Below the pieces are notes generated by a model. It searched no databases and was not told the DNA's origin. It saw only the letters and a program-made list of their open reading frames with translations. This document shows positions 5,959 through 14,147 of a stretch of DNA of 16,184 nucleotides, one piece after another. The position numbers and the translations under genes were made by a program. Position 1 is the first letter of the stretch. The number at the start of each line of letters is the position of its first letter. Origin of the DNA: DATLCI01 sp035526435 (GTDB lineage: Bacteria; Acidobacteriota; Terriglobia; Terriglobales; Acidobacteriaceae); NCBI GenBank assembly GCA_035526435.1, contig DATLCI010000225.1, positions 1 through 16,184 on the forward strand, read 5' to 3'.

Positions 5959-7281
5959 CTAGCGAAAGCTCCAATTGGGCTGCTGGTTCTTTCCCGCAGC
6001 GGTAAGTTGCCGTTGTTGGGAACCGTCCGCCAACATACTCCAGATCTGGGTTGAGCCGCCCCGGGTCGATTCGAACACAATGTGTCTCCCGTCCGGCGCC
6101 CAAGAGGGGTAATCATTGATGCCCGAGCCGTGCGTAAGCTGTACCCACTTCCGGTTGGCGATGTCCATGATGTAGATGTCTTGCCCGCCGGGTGCACCGG
6201 GCCCGTAGTTGCGGCGCCAAGCGAAGGTCAGGAACTGGCCATTCGGCGACCATGAAGGCGACACCGCGTACCCCGTATCCGTAAGCCGCTGCAGATTCGT
6301 CCCATCGACTTCCATGATGTAGATCTGGGGAAGTCCGGTCCGGCCGCTCACAAATGCGATCTGCGATCCCGTCTTTGGATTAAATACGGGTGATACGTCC
6401 GATCCCTTAAACGCCGTGATGCGTTTTGTATCCGTCCCATTGGCGTCGGAGATAAAAATCTCAGGATCTCCCCGCATGGATGACGAGAATGCGAGTTGCT
6501 TCCCGTCGGGCGACCATGCCGGCGAAACATTCGTCCCGCCAAAACGTGGGAATGTGACCATGCGGTTCAGTTCAAGTGAATACATCGAGACATCCGACGT
6601 CCCGCGCACGAACGATGTGAAGGCGACCCGGGTGCCGTCGGGAGAAAGTCGCGGCGACAGGGAGATGGAGCGGAGGGAAGTGAGCTGGCGCTGTCCGGCG
6701 CCGTCGTAGTCCATCATCCAGACTTCTTTAGCGCCGCTTCGCGTGCTGATAAAGACGATCTTGCTCTCCGCAATGCCGTTGATCCCGCCACCCAGCCGCA
6801 AGATGATCTCATTGGCGAACCGATGAGCGATCAATCTTGCATTGTCAGTTGTGGCAGGTTCACGATATTGCTTGCCCAGTACTTGCGGCGATGCGGCATT
6901 CTTCACGTCGAAGAGGAAGCCTTGTACCTGCAGGGAATCCCCTTGTTTGCCCAGATTGCCGAAGGCCACCATGGACGCGCTGGGCGGCGGACTGCCCCAT
7001 GCATCGAGGTTGATCTCCTGGGGGAAGCCCGGCGTCTGCAACGGGTAAAAACTTTTGGACACTACATCAAAGATGCCCGCATAATTCAGGTCGCTGAACA
7101 GGGTCTCGTTGAAGGTTCGGAGCAGCTCCGCGTTCGCTGGTTCCGTGGAGGTCGGCTTGAAATCCGGCACCGCGATCCGCACCTTTTCCACGCCAAGCCC
7201 GGTTCCAGTACGGATCCAATCCTCCTGCGCCACGGCTACCGCCGACAGTAATAAGAGAGCAACGATGAGTCGGTTGAACAT
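5959..7281 (-). CDS. tolB: Tol-Pal system beta-propeller protein TolB
   Basis: The 440-residue periplasmic protein has a signal peptide (1-18, cut after AVA), the TolB N-terminal domain (about 20-160, RIAVPDFKP and FSDLNYAGIFDVV) and a six-bladed propeller built from PD40/WD40-like repeats (about 172-440), with recurring SPDG-type turns: LSPDGTRVAF (212-221), WSPDGKQLAF (256-265), WSPNGQFLTF (344-353) and WAPDGRHIVF (394-403), plus SRTSGA-like and DxDG turns. In E. coli TolB binds Pal through the propeller and TolA through the disordered N-terminus. The ATG at 7281 follows AGGAGA at a normal distance. It lies 26 bases after tolA in the same operon. Length matches the family. Confidence 0.95.
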   Translation of the reverse strand: MFNRLIVALLLLSAVAVAQEDWIRTGTGLGVEKVRIAVPDFKPTSTEPANAELLRTFNETLFSDLNYAGIFDVVSKSFYPLQTPGFPQEINLDAWGSPPPSASMVAFGNLGKQGDSLQVQGFLFDVKNAASPQVLGKQYREPATTDNARLIAHRFANEIILRLGGGINGIAESKIVFISTRSGAKEVWMMDYDGAGQRQLTSLRSISLSPRLSPDGTRVAFTSFVRGTSDVSMYSLELNRMVTFPRFGGTNVSPAWSPDGKQLAFSSSMRGDPEIFISDANGTDTKRITAFKGSDVSPVFNPKTGSQIAFVSGRTGLPQIYIMEVDGTNLQRLTDTGYAVSPSWSPNGQFLTFAWRRNYGPGAPGGQDIYIMDIANRKWVQLTHGSGINDYPSWAPDGRHIVFESTRGGSTQIWSMLADGSQQRQLTAAGKNQQPNWSFR

Positions 7282-7307
7282 TAGTTCTCCTGGAATAAAG
7301 ACGTCCG

Positions 7308-8090
7308 CTACTTCTTATAATCAAACCAAAATTCTACTGACACTCTCGACCCTGCATAGTCCGGTGGCAATGGACCAAAGGTATCGATCCGCTGTAGCGC
7401 CCGTTTGGCGGACATATCCAGGCTCGGCACGCCGCTGCCTTGGCTGATCTGGATATTAGTGGGAGTTCCATCGCGTTGGATGTCAAAAGTCAAGTACACC
7501 CGGCTGGCGCTTCCGATCGAAGGGTCCACCTCATACTTCAACCAATTTTCTGACACTTTCCGGCGCACTGTATCCACATACCACGAATAGCGGCTGCCAA
7601 AACTGCCTGCCGGACCAAACGTCATCCCACCGGTCCCGGTCGTGCTTTTGAACATCGTGTAGGCGCCGCTGACGGGACCGCCCTGCCCGAACGGGACCTG
7701 GTTGCTCGGCGGAGGCGGGGTCTTCGTTTTTTCTGTCGTCGGAGTTCGCGGAAGCTTTTCCGGCTTGAGCTTCGTTGTTTTGTCGGGGATCGGGATCGCT
7801 TCGGGCTCCGGAGTTTTCTCCGCCGGCGTCGATTCCGCCAAACCCTTGGACTCGTTCGCCAGAACATTTTCTTTTTCTGCGTTGGTTGCCGGCAAGGGGA
7901 CGGCCGCACTCACTAGCGTGGCGTTCATCGCGCTCTCGCCCGCAGTGGAGCCACCCCAACTCTCACCGTGTCCTGCACCCAGCATGCCCGTAAGCACTGC
8001 ACCCAGGAACAACGCACCGTGGAGGATGGCAGAAGCCGCGATGGGCCCCTTCCAGGACTCTTGGTGATCGTAAATGGTGGCGGCGGACAC
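7308..8090 (-). CDS. tolA: TolA-position TonB family energy transducer
   Basis: A 260-residue inner-membrane protein with one N-terminal transmembrane helix (about 16-38) carrying the S-x3-H motif (S20, H24) that TonB and TolA use to contact the TolQ/ExbB motor. A Gly/Ser-rich stretch (40-60) follows, then a charged Pro/Lys/Glu linker (80-130), and a TonB-C-type domain (about 168-258: SWYVDTVRRKVSENW, VYLTFDIQRDGTPTNIQISQGSG, RALQRIDTFGPLPPDY). It sits exactly where tolA belongs but lacks the long alanine-rich helical domain II of E. coli TolA; its proline-rich linker is TonB-like. The GTG start at 8090 shares its G with the TAG stop of tolR, with AGAGGAAA upstream, so translation is probably coupled. 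The role in the Tol machine is inferred from context. Confidence 0.85.
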   Translation of the reverse strand: MSAATIYDHQESWKGPIAASAILHGALFLGAVLTGMLGAGHGESWGGSTAGESAMNATLVSAAVPLPATNAEKENVLANESKGLAESTPAEKTPEPEAIPIPDKTTKLKPEKLPRTPTTEKTKTPPPPSNQVPFGQGGPVSGAYTMFKSTTGTGGMTFGPAGSFGSRYSWYVDTVRRKVSENWLKYEVDPSIGSASRVYLTFDIQRDGTPTNIQISQGSGVPSLDMSAKRALQRIDTFGPLPPDYAGSRVSVEFWFDYKK

Positions 8091-8512
8091 TATTTCCTCT
8101 TCTGCTGCAACGGCTCCGTGACAATGCTTACATTCGTGATCCCGGCTTGTTTCACCGCGTCCATCACGGTAGCGAAGGCGCCGAAAGGAACGTTCTCATC
8201 CGAGCGCAGGTAGATCTGCATTCGTTCGGGGTCGCGCAGCTTCTCTTTCAAGCGCGCGCCTATCTCATTGATGTTGATGGGATCGTTGCCCAGGTACACT
8301 CGCTGCTGCTTATCGATCGAGATCACGACGCGTTCTTCCGTGATCTCTTTCACCGTTTTTGTCTTGGGAACGGACACCTCTACGCCGGATTGCAAGACCG
8401 GCGCCGTGATCATGAAGATGATTAACAGCACCAGCACCACGTCCACGAACGGCGTTACATTGATCTCCGATAACGACGTCTGGGTCTGGCCGCGGCTGTT
8501 AGTGAAGGCCAT
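8090..8512 (-). CDS. tolR: TolR/ExbD family biopolymer transport protein
   Basis: The 140-residue motor subunit has a short cytoplasmic start, one transmembrane helix (about 22-40, PFVDVVLVLLIIFMITAPVL) with the conserved proton-path aspartate D24 in NVTPFVDV, and a periplasmic domain (about 43-135, VEVSVPKT and QIYLRSDENVPFGAFATVMDAVKQAGITNVSIVTEP). With TolQ it turns the proton gradient into movement of the TolA arm. Its ATG overlaps the TGA stop of tolQ (TGATG) and its stop overlaps the GTG of tolA, so the three genes are translationally coupled. The very polar tail is LQQKRK. ExbD proteins look alike, but tolB and pal downstream identify it as TolR. Confidence 0.93.
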   Translation of the reverse strand: MAFTNSRGQTQTSLSEINVTPFVDVVLVLLIIFMITAPVLQSGVEVSVPKTKTVKEITEERVVISIDKQQRVYLGNDPININEIGARLKEKLRDPERMQIYLRSDENVPFGAFATVMDAVKQAGITNVSIVTEPLQQKRK

Positions 8513-9219
8513 CAGCGAAGCTCTCCCACTTCATTTGCCGGGCTCCTCGCGGGTTCACGTTCCACCACATTCATTAACTCCAGGGAAAAGTCGTCCATGC
8601 GCGCGCCGAACTCCCGCATGTTCTGGGTGAACAGGTTGTAGAAGATGACGGCCGGGATGGCCGCAAATAACCCGGCGGCGGTCGTAACCAGTGCTTCGGA
8701 AATACCTGGAGCTACGGCCCGTAGCGTCGCCGCGCCGGCCGTACCCAGCCCATGGAACGCGTCAATAATGCCCCACACCGTTCCGAACAAGCCGATGAAA
8801 GGGGCGATGGCTCCCGTAGTCGCCAGCCAGGTCAAGCGGCTCTCGAGCCGTGACAGCTCCTCTGACGATGCGATCTGCATCGCTCTTTGGATGGCCGTCG
8901 GATTCCGGGGAACTCCCCCCTGGCGCCGGATCTCCTCGAAGCCGCCGTCGAACACTGCCACCAATGGGCTGGGGCGGAACTGTTCGGAGATAGCCGCGAC
9001 ATCCTGCAATCGTTTGGACTTGCGGAACGCCCGAAGAAACCGCCCGCTCTGCGCTCGTGCGCGTTTGAGCCCGGCCCACTTCGAAAGGATGATCGACCAC
9101 GAAAGGATGCTGAACGCCAGCAGCATCAGCAAGACGGCTTTGGCCACCGGCCCGCTTTGAGAGATGAGATTGACTATTTCTTCACCAACGTAGAGGGCGG
9201 GCAGGATGATTTCACGCAT
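8512..9219 (-). CDS. tolQ: TolQ/ExbB family proton channel protein
   Basis: The 235-residue inner-membrane protein has three transmembrane helices (about 24-46, 132-156 and 173-196). The last two hold the family motifs APFIGLFGTVWGIIDAF (139-155) and ISEALVTTAAGLFAAIPAV (173-191); the loop between helices 1 and 2 is cytoplasmic and basic. It forms the stator of the Tol motor around TolR. It is the first gene of the Tol cluster and is divergent from recN. The ATG at 9219 is preceded directly by AAGGGGG, so the ribosome site almost touches the start codon, an unusual spacing; no better start is visible. The C-terminal tail after residue 215 (REPARSPANEVGELR) is short and polar. Confidence 0.94.
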   Translation of the reverse strand: MREIILPALYVGEEIVNLISQSGPVAKAVLLMLLAFSILSWSIILSKWAGLKRARAQSGRFLRAFRKSKRLQDVAAISEQFRPSPLVAVFDGGFEEIRRQGGVPRNPTAIQRAMQIASSEELSRLESRLTWLATTGAIAPFIGLFGTVWGIIDAFHGLGTAGAATLRAVAPGISEALVTTAAGLFAAIPAVIFYNLFTQNMREFGARMDDFSLELMNVVEREPARSPANEVGELR

Positions 9220-9299
9220 CCCCCTTAGTTTACAAAATGAACCGCCCTTTGTGCGTCCGGCGGCGGATTAATTTGCCGCTCTGGCCGCGAGATGCACTG

Positions 9300-9308
9300 T
9301 GCTATTCT
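9300..9308 (+). promoter_or_regulatory. Putative extended -10 promoter for recN
   Basis: TGCTATTCT at 9300-9308 has the TGn extension and a TATTCT hexamer. TTGCCG at 9273-9278 is 24 bases upstream, too far for a normal -35. If this is the -10, transcription starts near 9315, which excludes the ATG at 9292 and supports the GTG at 9343 as the recN start. I see no SOS (LexA) box I would defend in this 72-123 base gap. Confidence 0.35.
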
Positions 9309-9342
9309 GCGCTCATCCTCAGTTTTTCCAGGAACCGCTTCG

Positions 9343-11049
9343 GTGCTGCGCCAACTACGGGTTGAAAACTACGCGGTCATAGACAACGTGTCGGTTGAAT
9401 TCGGCCCGGGTCTGAACCTGCTGACCGGCGAAACCGGCGCCGGCAAGTCCATCCTGATTGATGCCCTTGCTCTCTTGCTCGGTGACAAAGCCTCTTCCGA
9501 TATGGTCCGCCACGGCTGCGAACGCGCCGTAGTTTCCTGCCTCTTCGACACGGATGAGGGAAAGAACGGCCGGAAGGTGGCCGCTACCCTGGAAGCGAAC
9601 GGTATTGACCTCGATGACAGTGGTCTTATCTTGCGTCGCGAGATTGCGACCTCGGGCAAAGCCCGCGTCTTCATCAACAACCAGCCTGCGGCCGTGAGCG
9701 TATTAAAACAATTGGCGCCGGAGCTAGCCAACATCCACGCCCAGAACGAAAGCATCCTCGCCTTCGATGCTTCCGCCCGCCTGCAGATCCTCGACACCTT
9801 TGCCAGCGTATCCACTGAAAATGTAGCTGAGGCCTACGCCCGACTCTCTTCCATCCGCCAACAGATGGCTGAGCTCGAGCGGGGAGAGCAAGACCGCTTG
9901 CGTCTTGTGGACTTGTGGAGTTTCCAGAACAAGGAGATTGCCGATGCCAGACTCCAACCGGGTGAGGATGAAAAGCTAGAGACCGAAAAGCGCGTTCTGG
10001 CTAACTCTGAAAAGCTCTACGCTGCCGCCATGGGCGCTTACGGTTCGCTCTATGACGATTCGAATTCCGCTTCCACCTTATTACGCAACGCTGAAAAGCA
10101 GCTTGAAGAACTGGCCCGCTATGATCCTCAATTCCAGGAAGGCCTCACGCTGCTTCAGTCCGCCCGGGCCGGCGTGGAAGAAGTGAGCATTTCCGTCCGC
10201 GATTATGCGGAAGGCATCAATGCTTCACCCGAACGCCTGGCCACGATCGAAGATCGATTGGCCTTACTGGATCGCCTGAAGCGAAAATACGGATCGACCC
10301 TCGACCAGGTGATCGCCTACGGCGAAGAAGTCGCTCGTAAGCTCGACGAAGTCGAGAATCGCGATGTTATCCTCGACCGCTTGCGCCACGAACTCGGCGT
10401 CGCCAAGGGCGATTACTTATCGCAGGCCAAAGTTCTCTCCAAAAAGCGTCGCGATGCGGCAAAAAAGCTGCAGAGTCAGGTGGAATCAGAGATCAACGAC
10501 CTCGCCATGAGAGCGCGTTTCCAGATTGAGGTTGCCGGCTCAGACCAGGAAGCTGACTGGCATGCGACCGGCTTCGACTCCGTGATCTATCTCATCGCCA
10601 CCAACGCGGGTGAGCCGTTGAAGCCTGTCGAACAGATCGCCTCCGGGGGCGAGCTCTCGCGGGTGATGCTCGCACTGAAAAGTGTTGCCATGTCGGCGGT
10701 CCCGGCGAATGGGAGGGGCCCCGCTAAGCGGCAGCGCACTCTGGTCTTCGACGAGATCGACATTGGGATCGGCGGTCGAGCGGCAGAGGCGGTAGGGAAG
10801 AAGTTAAAATCCCTGGCGCTGGCAAATCAGGTGCTTTGCATCACCCACCTGCCTCAGATCGCATCCTTCGCTGACCAGCATTATTTGATTGAGAAGAAAG
10901 AGAGTGCCGGCAAAACCAAGACGACGATTCGTCAGTTGTCATCCGCTGAGCGCACCGAGGAAGTCGCCCGCATGCTGAGTGGTGCAAAGCTGACAGACAC
11001 CTCACTCAAGCATGCGGAGCAGATGCTCAAGGCCAGCTCGCGCGCCTGA
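9343..11049 (+). CDS. recN: DNA repair ATPase RecN
   Basis: RecN is an SMC-like cytoplasmic ATPase that helps recombination repair of double-strand breaks, probably by holding DNA ends. The 568-residue protein shows Walker A GETGAGKS (29-36), a long coiled-coil middle (about 150-380, LARYDPQFQEGL and DRLKRKYGSTLDQVIAYGEEVARKLDEVE), the ABC signature ASGGELSRVM (433-442), Walker B VFDEID (468-473) followed by GIGGRAAEAVG, and the switch histidine in ITHLPQIA. The GTG at 9343 is chosen over the ATG at 9292: it gives VLRQLRVENYAVID, the standard RecN start, and AGGA lies at 9330-9333. Length agrees with the family (550-570). It is divergent from tolQ and its stop is three bases from the convergent stop of the prenyltransferase gene. 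Confidence 0.96.
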   Translation: MLRQLRVENYAVIDNVSVEFGPGLNLLTGETGAGKSILIDALALLLGDKASSDMVRHGCERAVVSCLFDTDEGKNGRKVAATLEANGIDLDDSGLILRREIATSGKARVFINNQPAAVSVLKQLAPELANIHAQNESILAFDASARLQILDTFASVSTENVAEAYARLSSIRQQMAELERGEQDRLRLVDLWSFQNKEIADARLQPGEDEKLETEKRVLANSEKLYAAAMGAYGSLYDDSNSASTLLRNAEKQLEELARYDPQFQEGLTLLQSARAGVEEVSISVRDYAEGINASPERLATIEDRLALLDRLKRKYGSTLDQVIAYGEEVARKLDEVENRDVILDRLRHELGVAKGDYLSQAKVLSKKRRDAAKKLQSQVESEINDLAMRARFQIEVAGSDQEADWHATGFDSVIYLIATNAGEPLKPVEQIASGGELSRVMLALKSVAMSAVPANGRGPAKRQRTLVFDEIDIGIGGRAAEAVGKKLKSLALANQVLCITHLPQIASFADQHYLIEKKESAGKTKTTIRQLSSAERTEEVARMLSGAKLTDTSLKHAEQMLKASSRA

Positions 11050-11052
11050 CCT

Positions 11053-11943
11053 CTAGTTTTTTCGCTGTACCAGGAAATGCGCCAGTTCTTTCAGGACGGA
11101 AGCCGCCTCCCCAAACCCATCCAGTGCGGCGCAACCGGCTTCAATCAGTGCGTCCGCTTGTTTCAGGGACTGCTCTACTCCGAACAAAGCAGGATACGTC
11201 GCTTTGTCAGAAGCAGTATCTTTTCCCGCCGTCTTACCCAGTTGCGCTGAGGATTGGGTCACATCGAGCACGTCATCCACGATCTGGAACGCCAATCCGA
11301 TCGACCGTCCAAATTCGCGCAGCCTCTGGATCTCGGTCATCGAGCCCTCAGCATACATTCCACCTGTCACTACGCTCGCGGTGATAAGTGCTCCTGTCTT
11401 TGAGCGATGGATGTACTCCAGGACTTGCGCATCTGGTTTTGCATGCTCCGATTCCAAGTCAACCACCTGCCCGCCGATCATTCCATCCGTTGTGCCGGTC
11501 CCGGTAGCGATCTCCGCAATGATTTGTACTCGGGCTTCCGAGGAACAGCTCAGCCGCGCCAGGATTTGATAGGCGAGAGTTTGTAGTGCATCCCCAGCCA
11601 ATATTGCCGTGGCTTCGCCAAATGCTACGTGACAGGTCGGGCGCCCGCGTCGCAAGTCATCATTATCCAAGGCGGGCAAGTCGTCATGCACCAATGAGTA
11701 GGTGTGGATCATCTCCAGCGCGGCGCCCAGCGCTTCCACTCCGCTCGGGACCCGGCCGGTCAGGTTCGTGGTCATCCGCGCTGCTTCCATGCACAGGATC
11801 GGGCGGATCCGTTTTCCGCCAGCGAACACGCTATGCCGCATCGCCTGATGGATGGAGACGGGATAGGCGGTTTCGGCGGGCAACAGACGCTGTAATGCTT
11901 GGTCGATAGTGCGGCAGCCGGAATCGAGGGTGTCTTTCAGCAT
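11053..11943 (-). CDS. ispA: Polyprenyl diphosphate synthase (farnesyl/geranylgeranyl type)
   Basis: The 296-residue all-helical isoprenoid synthase joins isopentenyl diphosphate to allylic diphosphates in the cytoplasm to make farnesyl or geranylgeranyl diphosphate for quinones, undecaprenyl lipid and carotenoids. Motifs seen: GKRIRP (43-48), first aspartate-rich motif DDLPALDNDD (87-96, the DDx4D type), RRGRPTCH (98-105), GQVVDLE (158-164), KTGALI (182-187), FQIVDDVLD (219-227) with the second aspartate-rich motif, and GKTAGKD. The bulky T82-Y83 pair before the first motif (HTYSLVHDD) suggests a short product, but chain length cannot be settled by eye. It follows xseB by 11 bases, a common bacterial arrangement. 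No ribosome site is evident before the ATG, which suggests coupling to xseB. Confidence 0.92.
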   Translation of the reverse strand: MLKDTLDSGCRTIDQALQRLLPAETAYPVSIHQAMRHSVFAGGKRIRPILCMEAARMTTNLTGRVPSGVEALGAALEMIHTYSLVHDDLPALDNDDLRRGRPTCHVAFGEATAILAGDALQTLAYQILARLSCSSEARVQIIAEIATGTGTTDGMIGGQVVDLESEHAKPDAQVLEYIHRSKTGALITASVVTGGMYAEGSMTEIQRLREFGRSIGLAFQIVDDVLDVTQSSAQLGKTAGKDTASDKATYPALFGVEQSLKQADALIEAGCAALDGFGEAASVLKELAHFLVQRKN

Positions 11944-11954
11944 AAGGAGACGCC

Positions 11955-12221
11955 CTAACGAGGCTTCTTATCTCCCAATTCGAACGGCTCAGCCTGCATC
12001 TTGCCGTTTTGTTTAAGCAAGATCTCCACCTTGCCTTCCGCGGCTTCCAATTCGCTTCGGCATGATTGCGAAAGTTTCATGCCCTCTTCGAACAGCGCCA
12101 ATGACTGCTCCAGGGGGATGTCGCCCTTCTCCAATCGTTCGACGATCTGTTCCAGCCGCTGCAGACATTCTTCAAACTTAGGCGGGGCGCTGTCCTGTGA
12201 TTTTGGTTTTATCGTCGTCAT
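11955..12221 (-). CDS. xseB: Exodeoxyribonuclease VII small subunit
   Basis: An 88-residue small helical protein with the XseB signature FEECLQRLEQIVERLEKGDIPLEQSLALFEEGMKLSQSCRSELEAAEGKVEIL (about 16-68), a two-helix hairpin that binds XseA to form the single-strand exonuclease. The ATG at 12221 overlaps the TGA of the upstream methyltransferase-reductase gene (ATGA, four bases), showing operon organisation and likely translational coupling. The large subunit gene xseA is not in this window. A short basic tail (GDKKPR) ends it. Length is typical of the family (70-90). Confidence 0.93.
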   Translation of the reverse strand: MTTIKPKSQDSAPPKFEECLQRLEQIVERLEKGDIPLEQSLALFEEGMKLSQSCRSELEAAEGKVEILLKQNGKMQAEPFELGDKKPR

Positions 12222-14113
12222 GCTTTCGCGCTCGCGGAGGAACCAAGCGCCTCCAGAACATCCACCGCCGAAGTATATCGTCCCATGGGGGCGCTGACCT
12301 GTGCTCCTTGGACCATATTGCGCACGGCCAACAACATCTCCCGTGCGATCTGCACGCCTTCGGCGCGCGCTGCATCCGCGGACTTCATTGCTCCCATGCG
12401 CTCAATGATCGCATCCGGTACCGACACGCGAAGCTCGTTCTTCATGAATTCCGCATTGCGCACACTCGTCAGTGGCCAGATCCCCGCCACCACCGGGATA
12501 CGACAATGCTCAATCCGGGTCAGGAATTGCTCCAGCAGCGCCAGATCGAAGACGGGCTGGGTGATCACATATTCCGCACCCGCTTCCACTTTGTACTCGA
12601 AGCGCCGAATCTCTTCATCGATATCTGGGGCCCCCGGGTTCGCGCCCACGCCGATGGTGAATCCGGTGGATGCTCCCACCGCGTTGTTGCCGATATCGAG
12701 TCCCCGGTTCAGATTAGCCGCGATGTTCACCAGCCCGATGGAATCGACGTCGAACACGGCGGTTGCGTCCGGATAGTTGCCCATCTTGGGAGGGTCGCCG
12801 GTGATACACAGGATATTGCGCAATTTGATCGCAGATACCCCCAGCAGATCACTCTGGATGCCAAGTACATTCCGGTCGCGACAGGTGTAGTGCAGTACCG
12901 TCTCAATGCCGGTTTGCTGTTGTACCAGCACACACAACATCACATTACTCATGCGGGCGGAAGCGCGCGGCGAATCCGGGATGTTGATCGCATCCACTCC
13001 CACGCCTTTTAGGTAATCGGCGCCCGCGATCTCTTTTGCCGGATCAATGCCCTTCGGCGGGACGATCTCCACCATCGTCACGAAATCACCCTGCGCCAGC
13101 TTCGCTCCTAGCTTCGACCGGCTGGCCAGTTCCGGCACCGCCACCTCAGATTCCACCCTCTTGGTAACGACCGGCGTCACCTTCGCGGTCTTGGCGCCGC
13201 TCGTCCGGATCTCGGCTGCCATCGCGCGTATATGGTCCGGGGTTGTACCGCAGCATCCGCCCACCACTTGCACACCCGCTGCCAGAAACTTGCGCGCATA
13301 GCTGGCCATGTATTCCGGAGAGCACAAATAGATGTTGCGGCCCTCCACCGATCTCGGCATGCCGGCATTCGGCTGGGCTGAGATCGGACGCTGCGTTACC
13401 GCTCGCACTCTCTCCAGCGCGTCCAGCATCGCCACCGGACCCACGCTGCAGTTGCAGCCAATGACATCCGCGCCCCAGTCAGTTAACTTTTGCGCAAAAG
13501 TCTCCGGGCTGGCGCCATCCAGGCAATTCCCATCTTCATCAATTGTCACCTGGGCGACGATGGGTATCTTTGGGTTCACCTCTCGACATGCCAGAATGGC
13601 CTGCCGGATCTCATCAAGATAGCCAAATGTCTCGAGCAAAACTAAGTCCACGCCACCTTCCAGCAGCGCCTGTGCCTGCTTCTTAAAAGCGAGACGGGCC
13701 TCCTCGCGGGAGATTTTCCCCAATGGCTCAATACGGACGCCGATCGGCCCGATGGATCCCGCCACGAACGCTTCAGACTTCTTCCGGCTCACCGCCTCCC
13801 GAGCTAGCTTCGCGCCCTGCAGGTTAATCTCGCGTACGCGGTCGCCGAGCCCATGGCGCGACAAACGAAAGCTGTTGGCGCCGAAGGTATTGGTCTCAAT
13901 CACCTCAGCGCCGGCGCTCAAGTAATCCGTGTGGATCCCCCGGATCAACTCCGGCTGAGAGAGGTTCAACTCGTCATAGCAGCGGTTGATGAAAATGCCC
14001 TGGTCATAGAGCAGCGTTCCCATAGCTCCATCACAAAGCAAGGGGCCCTTTTGTAACCGTTTTAGGAAGTTAGAAGACACGTGTGCATTCAGAATACAAG
14101 AAGCCACGAGCAT
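12218..14113 (-). CDS. Bifunctional homocysteine S-methyltransferase / 5,10-methylenetetrahydrofolate reductase (MetH-N/MetF fusion)
   Basis: The 631-residue protein has two domains. Residues about 15-310 are a Hcy-binding methyltransferase barrel: LLCDGAMGTLLY, ETNTFGAN, GSIGPIG, then the zinc ligands in GCNCS (C222) and GGCCGTT (C287, C288). Residues about 342-625 are a MetF-type barrel that uses FAD: VEIVPPKG, VDAINIPDSPRASARMS, HYTCRDRN, ITGDPPK, TQPVFD, VVAGIWPLTS. The same fusion is known as YitJ in Bacillus. It should make 5-methyl-tetrahydrofolate and methylate homocysteine for methionine. No folate-binding or cobalamin domain of full MetH is present. Start choice is uncertain: ATG 14113 is used, but TTG 14119 and GTG 14080 (which matches the family start best) are possible. 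No riboswitch fits in the 105 bases upstream. xseB overlaps its end. Confidence 0.93.
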   Translation of the reverse strand: MLVASCILNAHVSSNFLKRLQKGPLLCDGAMGTLLYDQGIFINRCYDELNLSQPELIRGIHTDYLSAGAEVIETNTFGANSFRLSRHGLGDRVREINLQGAKLAREAVSRKKSEAFVAGSIGPIGVRIEPLGKISREEARLAFKKQAQALLEGGVDLVLLETFGYLDEIRQAILACREVNPKIPIVAQVTIDEDGNCLDGASPETFAQKLTDWGADVIGCNCSVGPVAMLDALERVRAVTQRPISAQPNAGMPRSVEGRNIYLCSPEYMASYARKFLAAGVQVVGGCCGTTPDHIRAMAAEIRTSGAKTAKVTPVVTKRVESEVAVPELASRSKLGAKLAQGDFVTMVEIVPPKGIDPAKEIAGADYLKGVGVDAINIPDSPRASARMSNVMLCVLVQQQTGIETVLHYTCRDRNVLGIQSDLLGVSAIKLRNILCITGDPPKMGNYPDATAVFDVDSIGLVNIAANLNRGLDIGNNAVGASTGFTIGVGANPGAPDIDEEIRRFEYKVEAGAEYVITQPVFDLALLEQFLTRIEHCRIPVVAGIWPLTSVRNAEFMKNELRVSVPDAIIERMGAMKSADAARAEGVQIAREMLLAVRNMVQGAQVSAPMGRYTSAVDVLEALGSSASAKA

Positions 14114-14138
14114 CGCCAACAGATCACCATCGTCGCTC

Positions 14139-14147
14139 TGCTATAAT
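14139..14147 (+). promoter_or_regulatory. Extended -10 promoter for the beta-propeller lipoprotein gene
   Basis: TGCTATAAT at 14139-14147 is a perfect extended -10 element. No convincing -35 is seen, which an extended -10 can tolerate. It predicts transcription from about 14154 with a 65-base leader. It lies in the divergent gap with the methyltransferase-reductase gene, for which I could not find a good promoter on the minus strand. Confidence 0.55.

Noticed and set aside
5897..6103. Longer pal frame starting inside tolB
   Set aside because: The extra 69 residues would bury the lipoprotein signal inside the protein; GTG 5896 with GGAGG upstream is the better start.
7690..7830. Apparent low-complexity repeat in the tolA-like gene
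   Set aside because: It is the coding of a Pro/Lys/Glu/Thr linker, as expected for TonB-like proteins, not a DNA repeat element.
9292..9342. ATG at 9292 as the recN start
   Set aside because: It adds 17 residues not typical of RecN, lacks a ribosome site, and lies upstream of the predicted transcription start; GTG 9343 gives the standard N-terminus.
12197..13012. 271-residue plus-strand frame opposite the MetF domain
   Set aside because: Cys/His/Arg-rich shadow protein with no recognisable domain; the minus strand has conserved MetF motifs.
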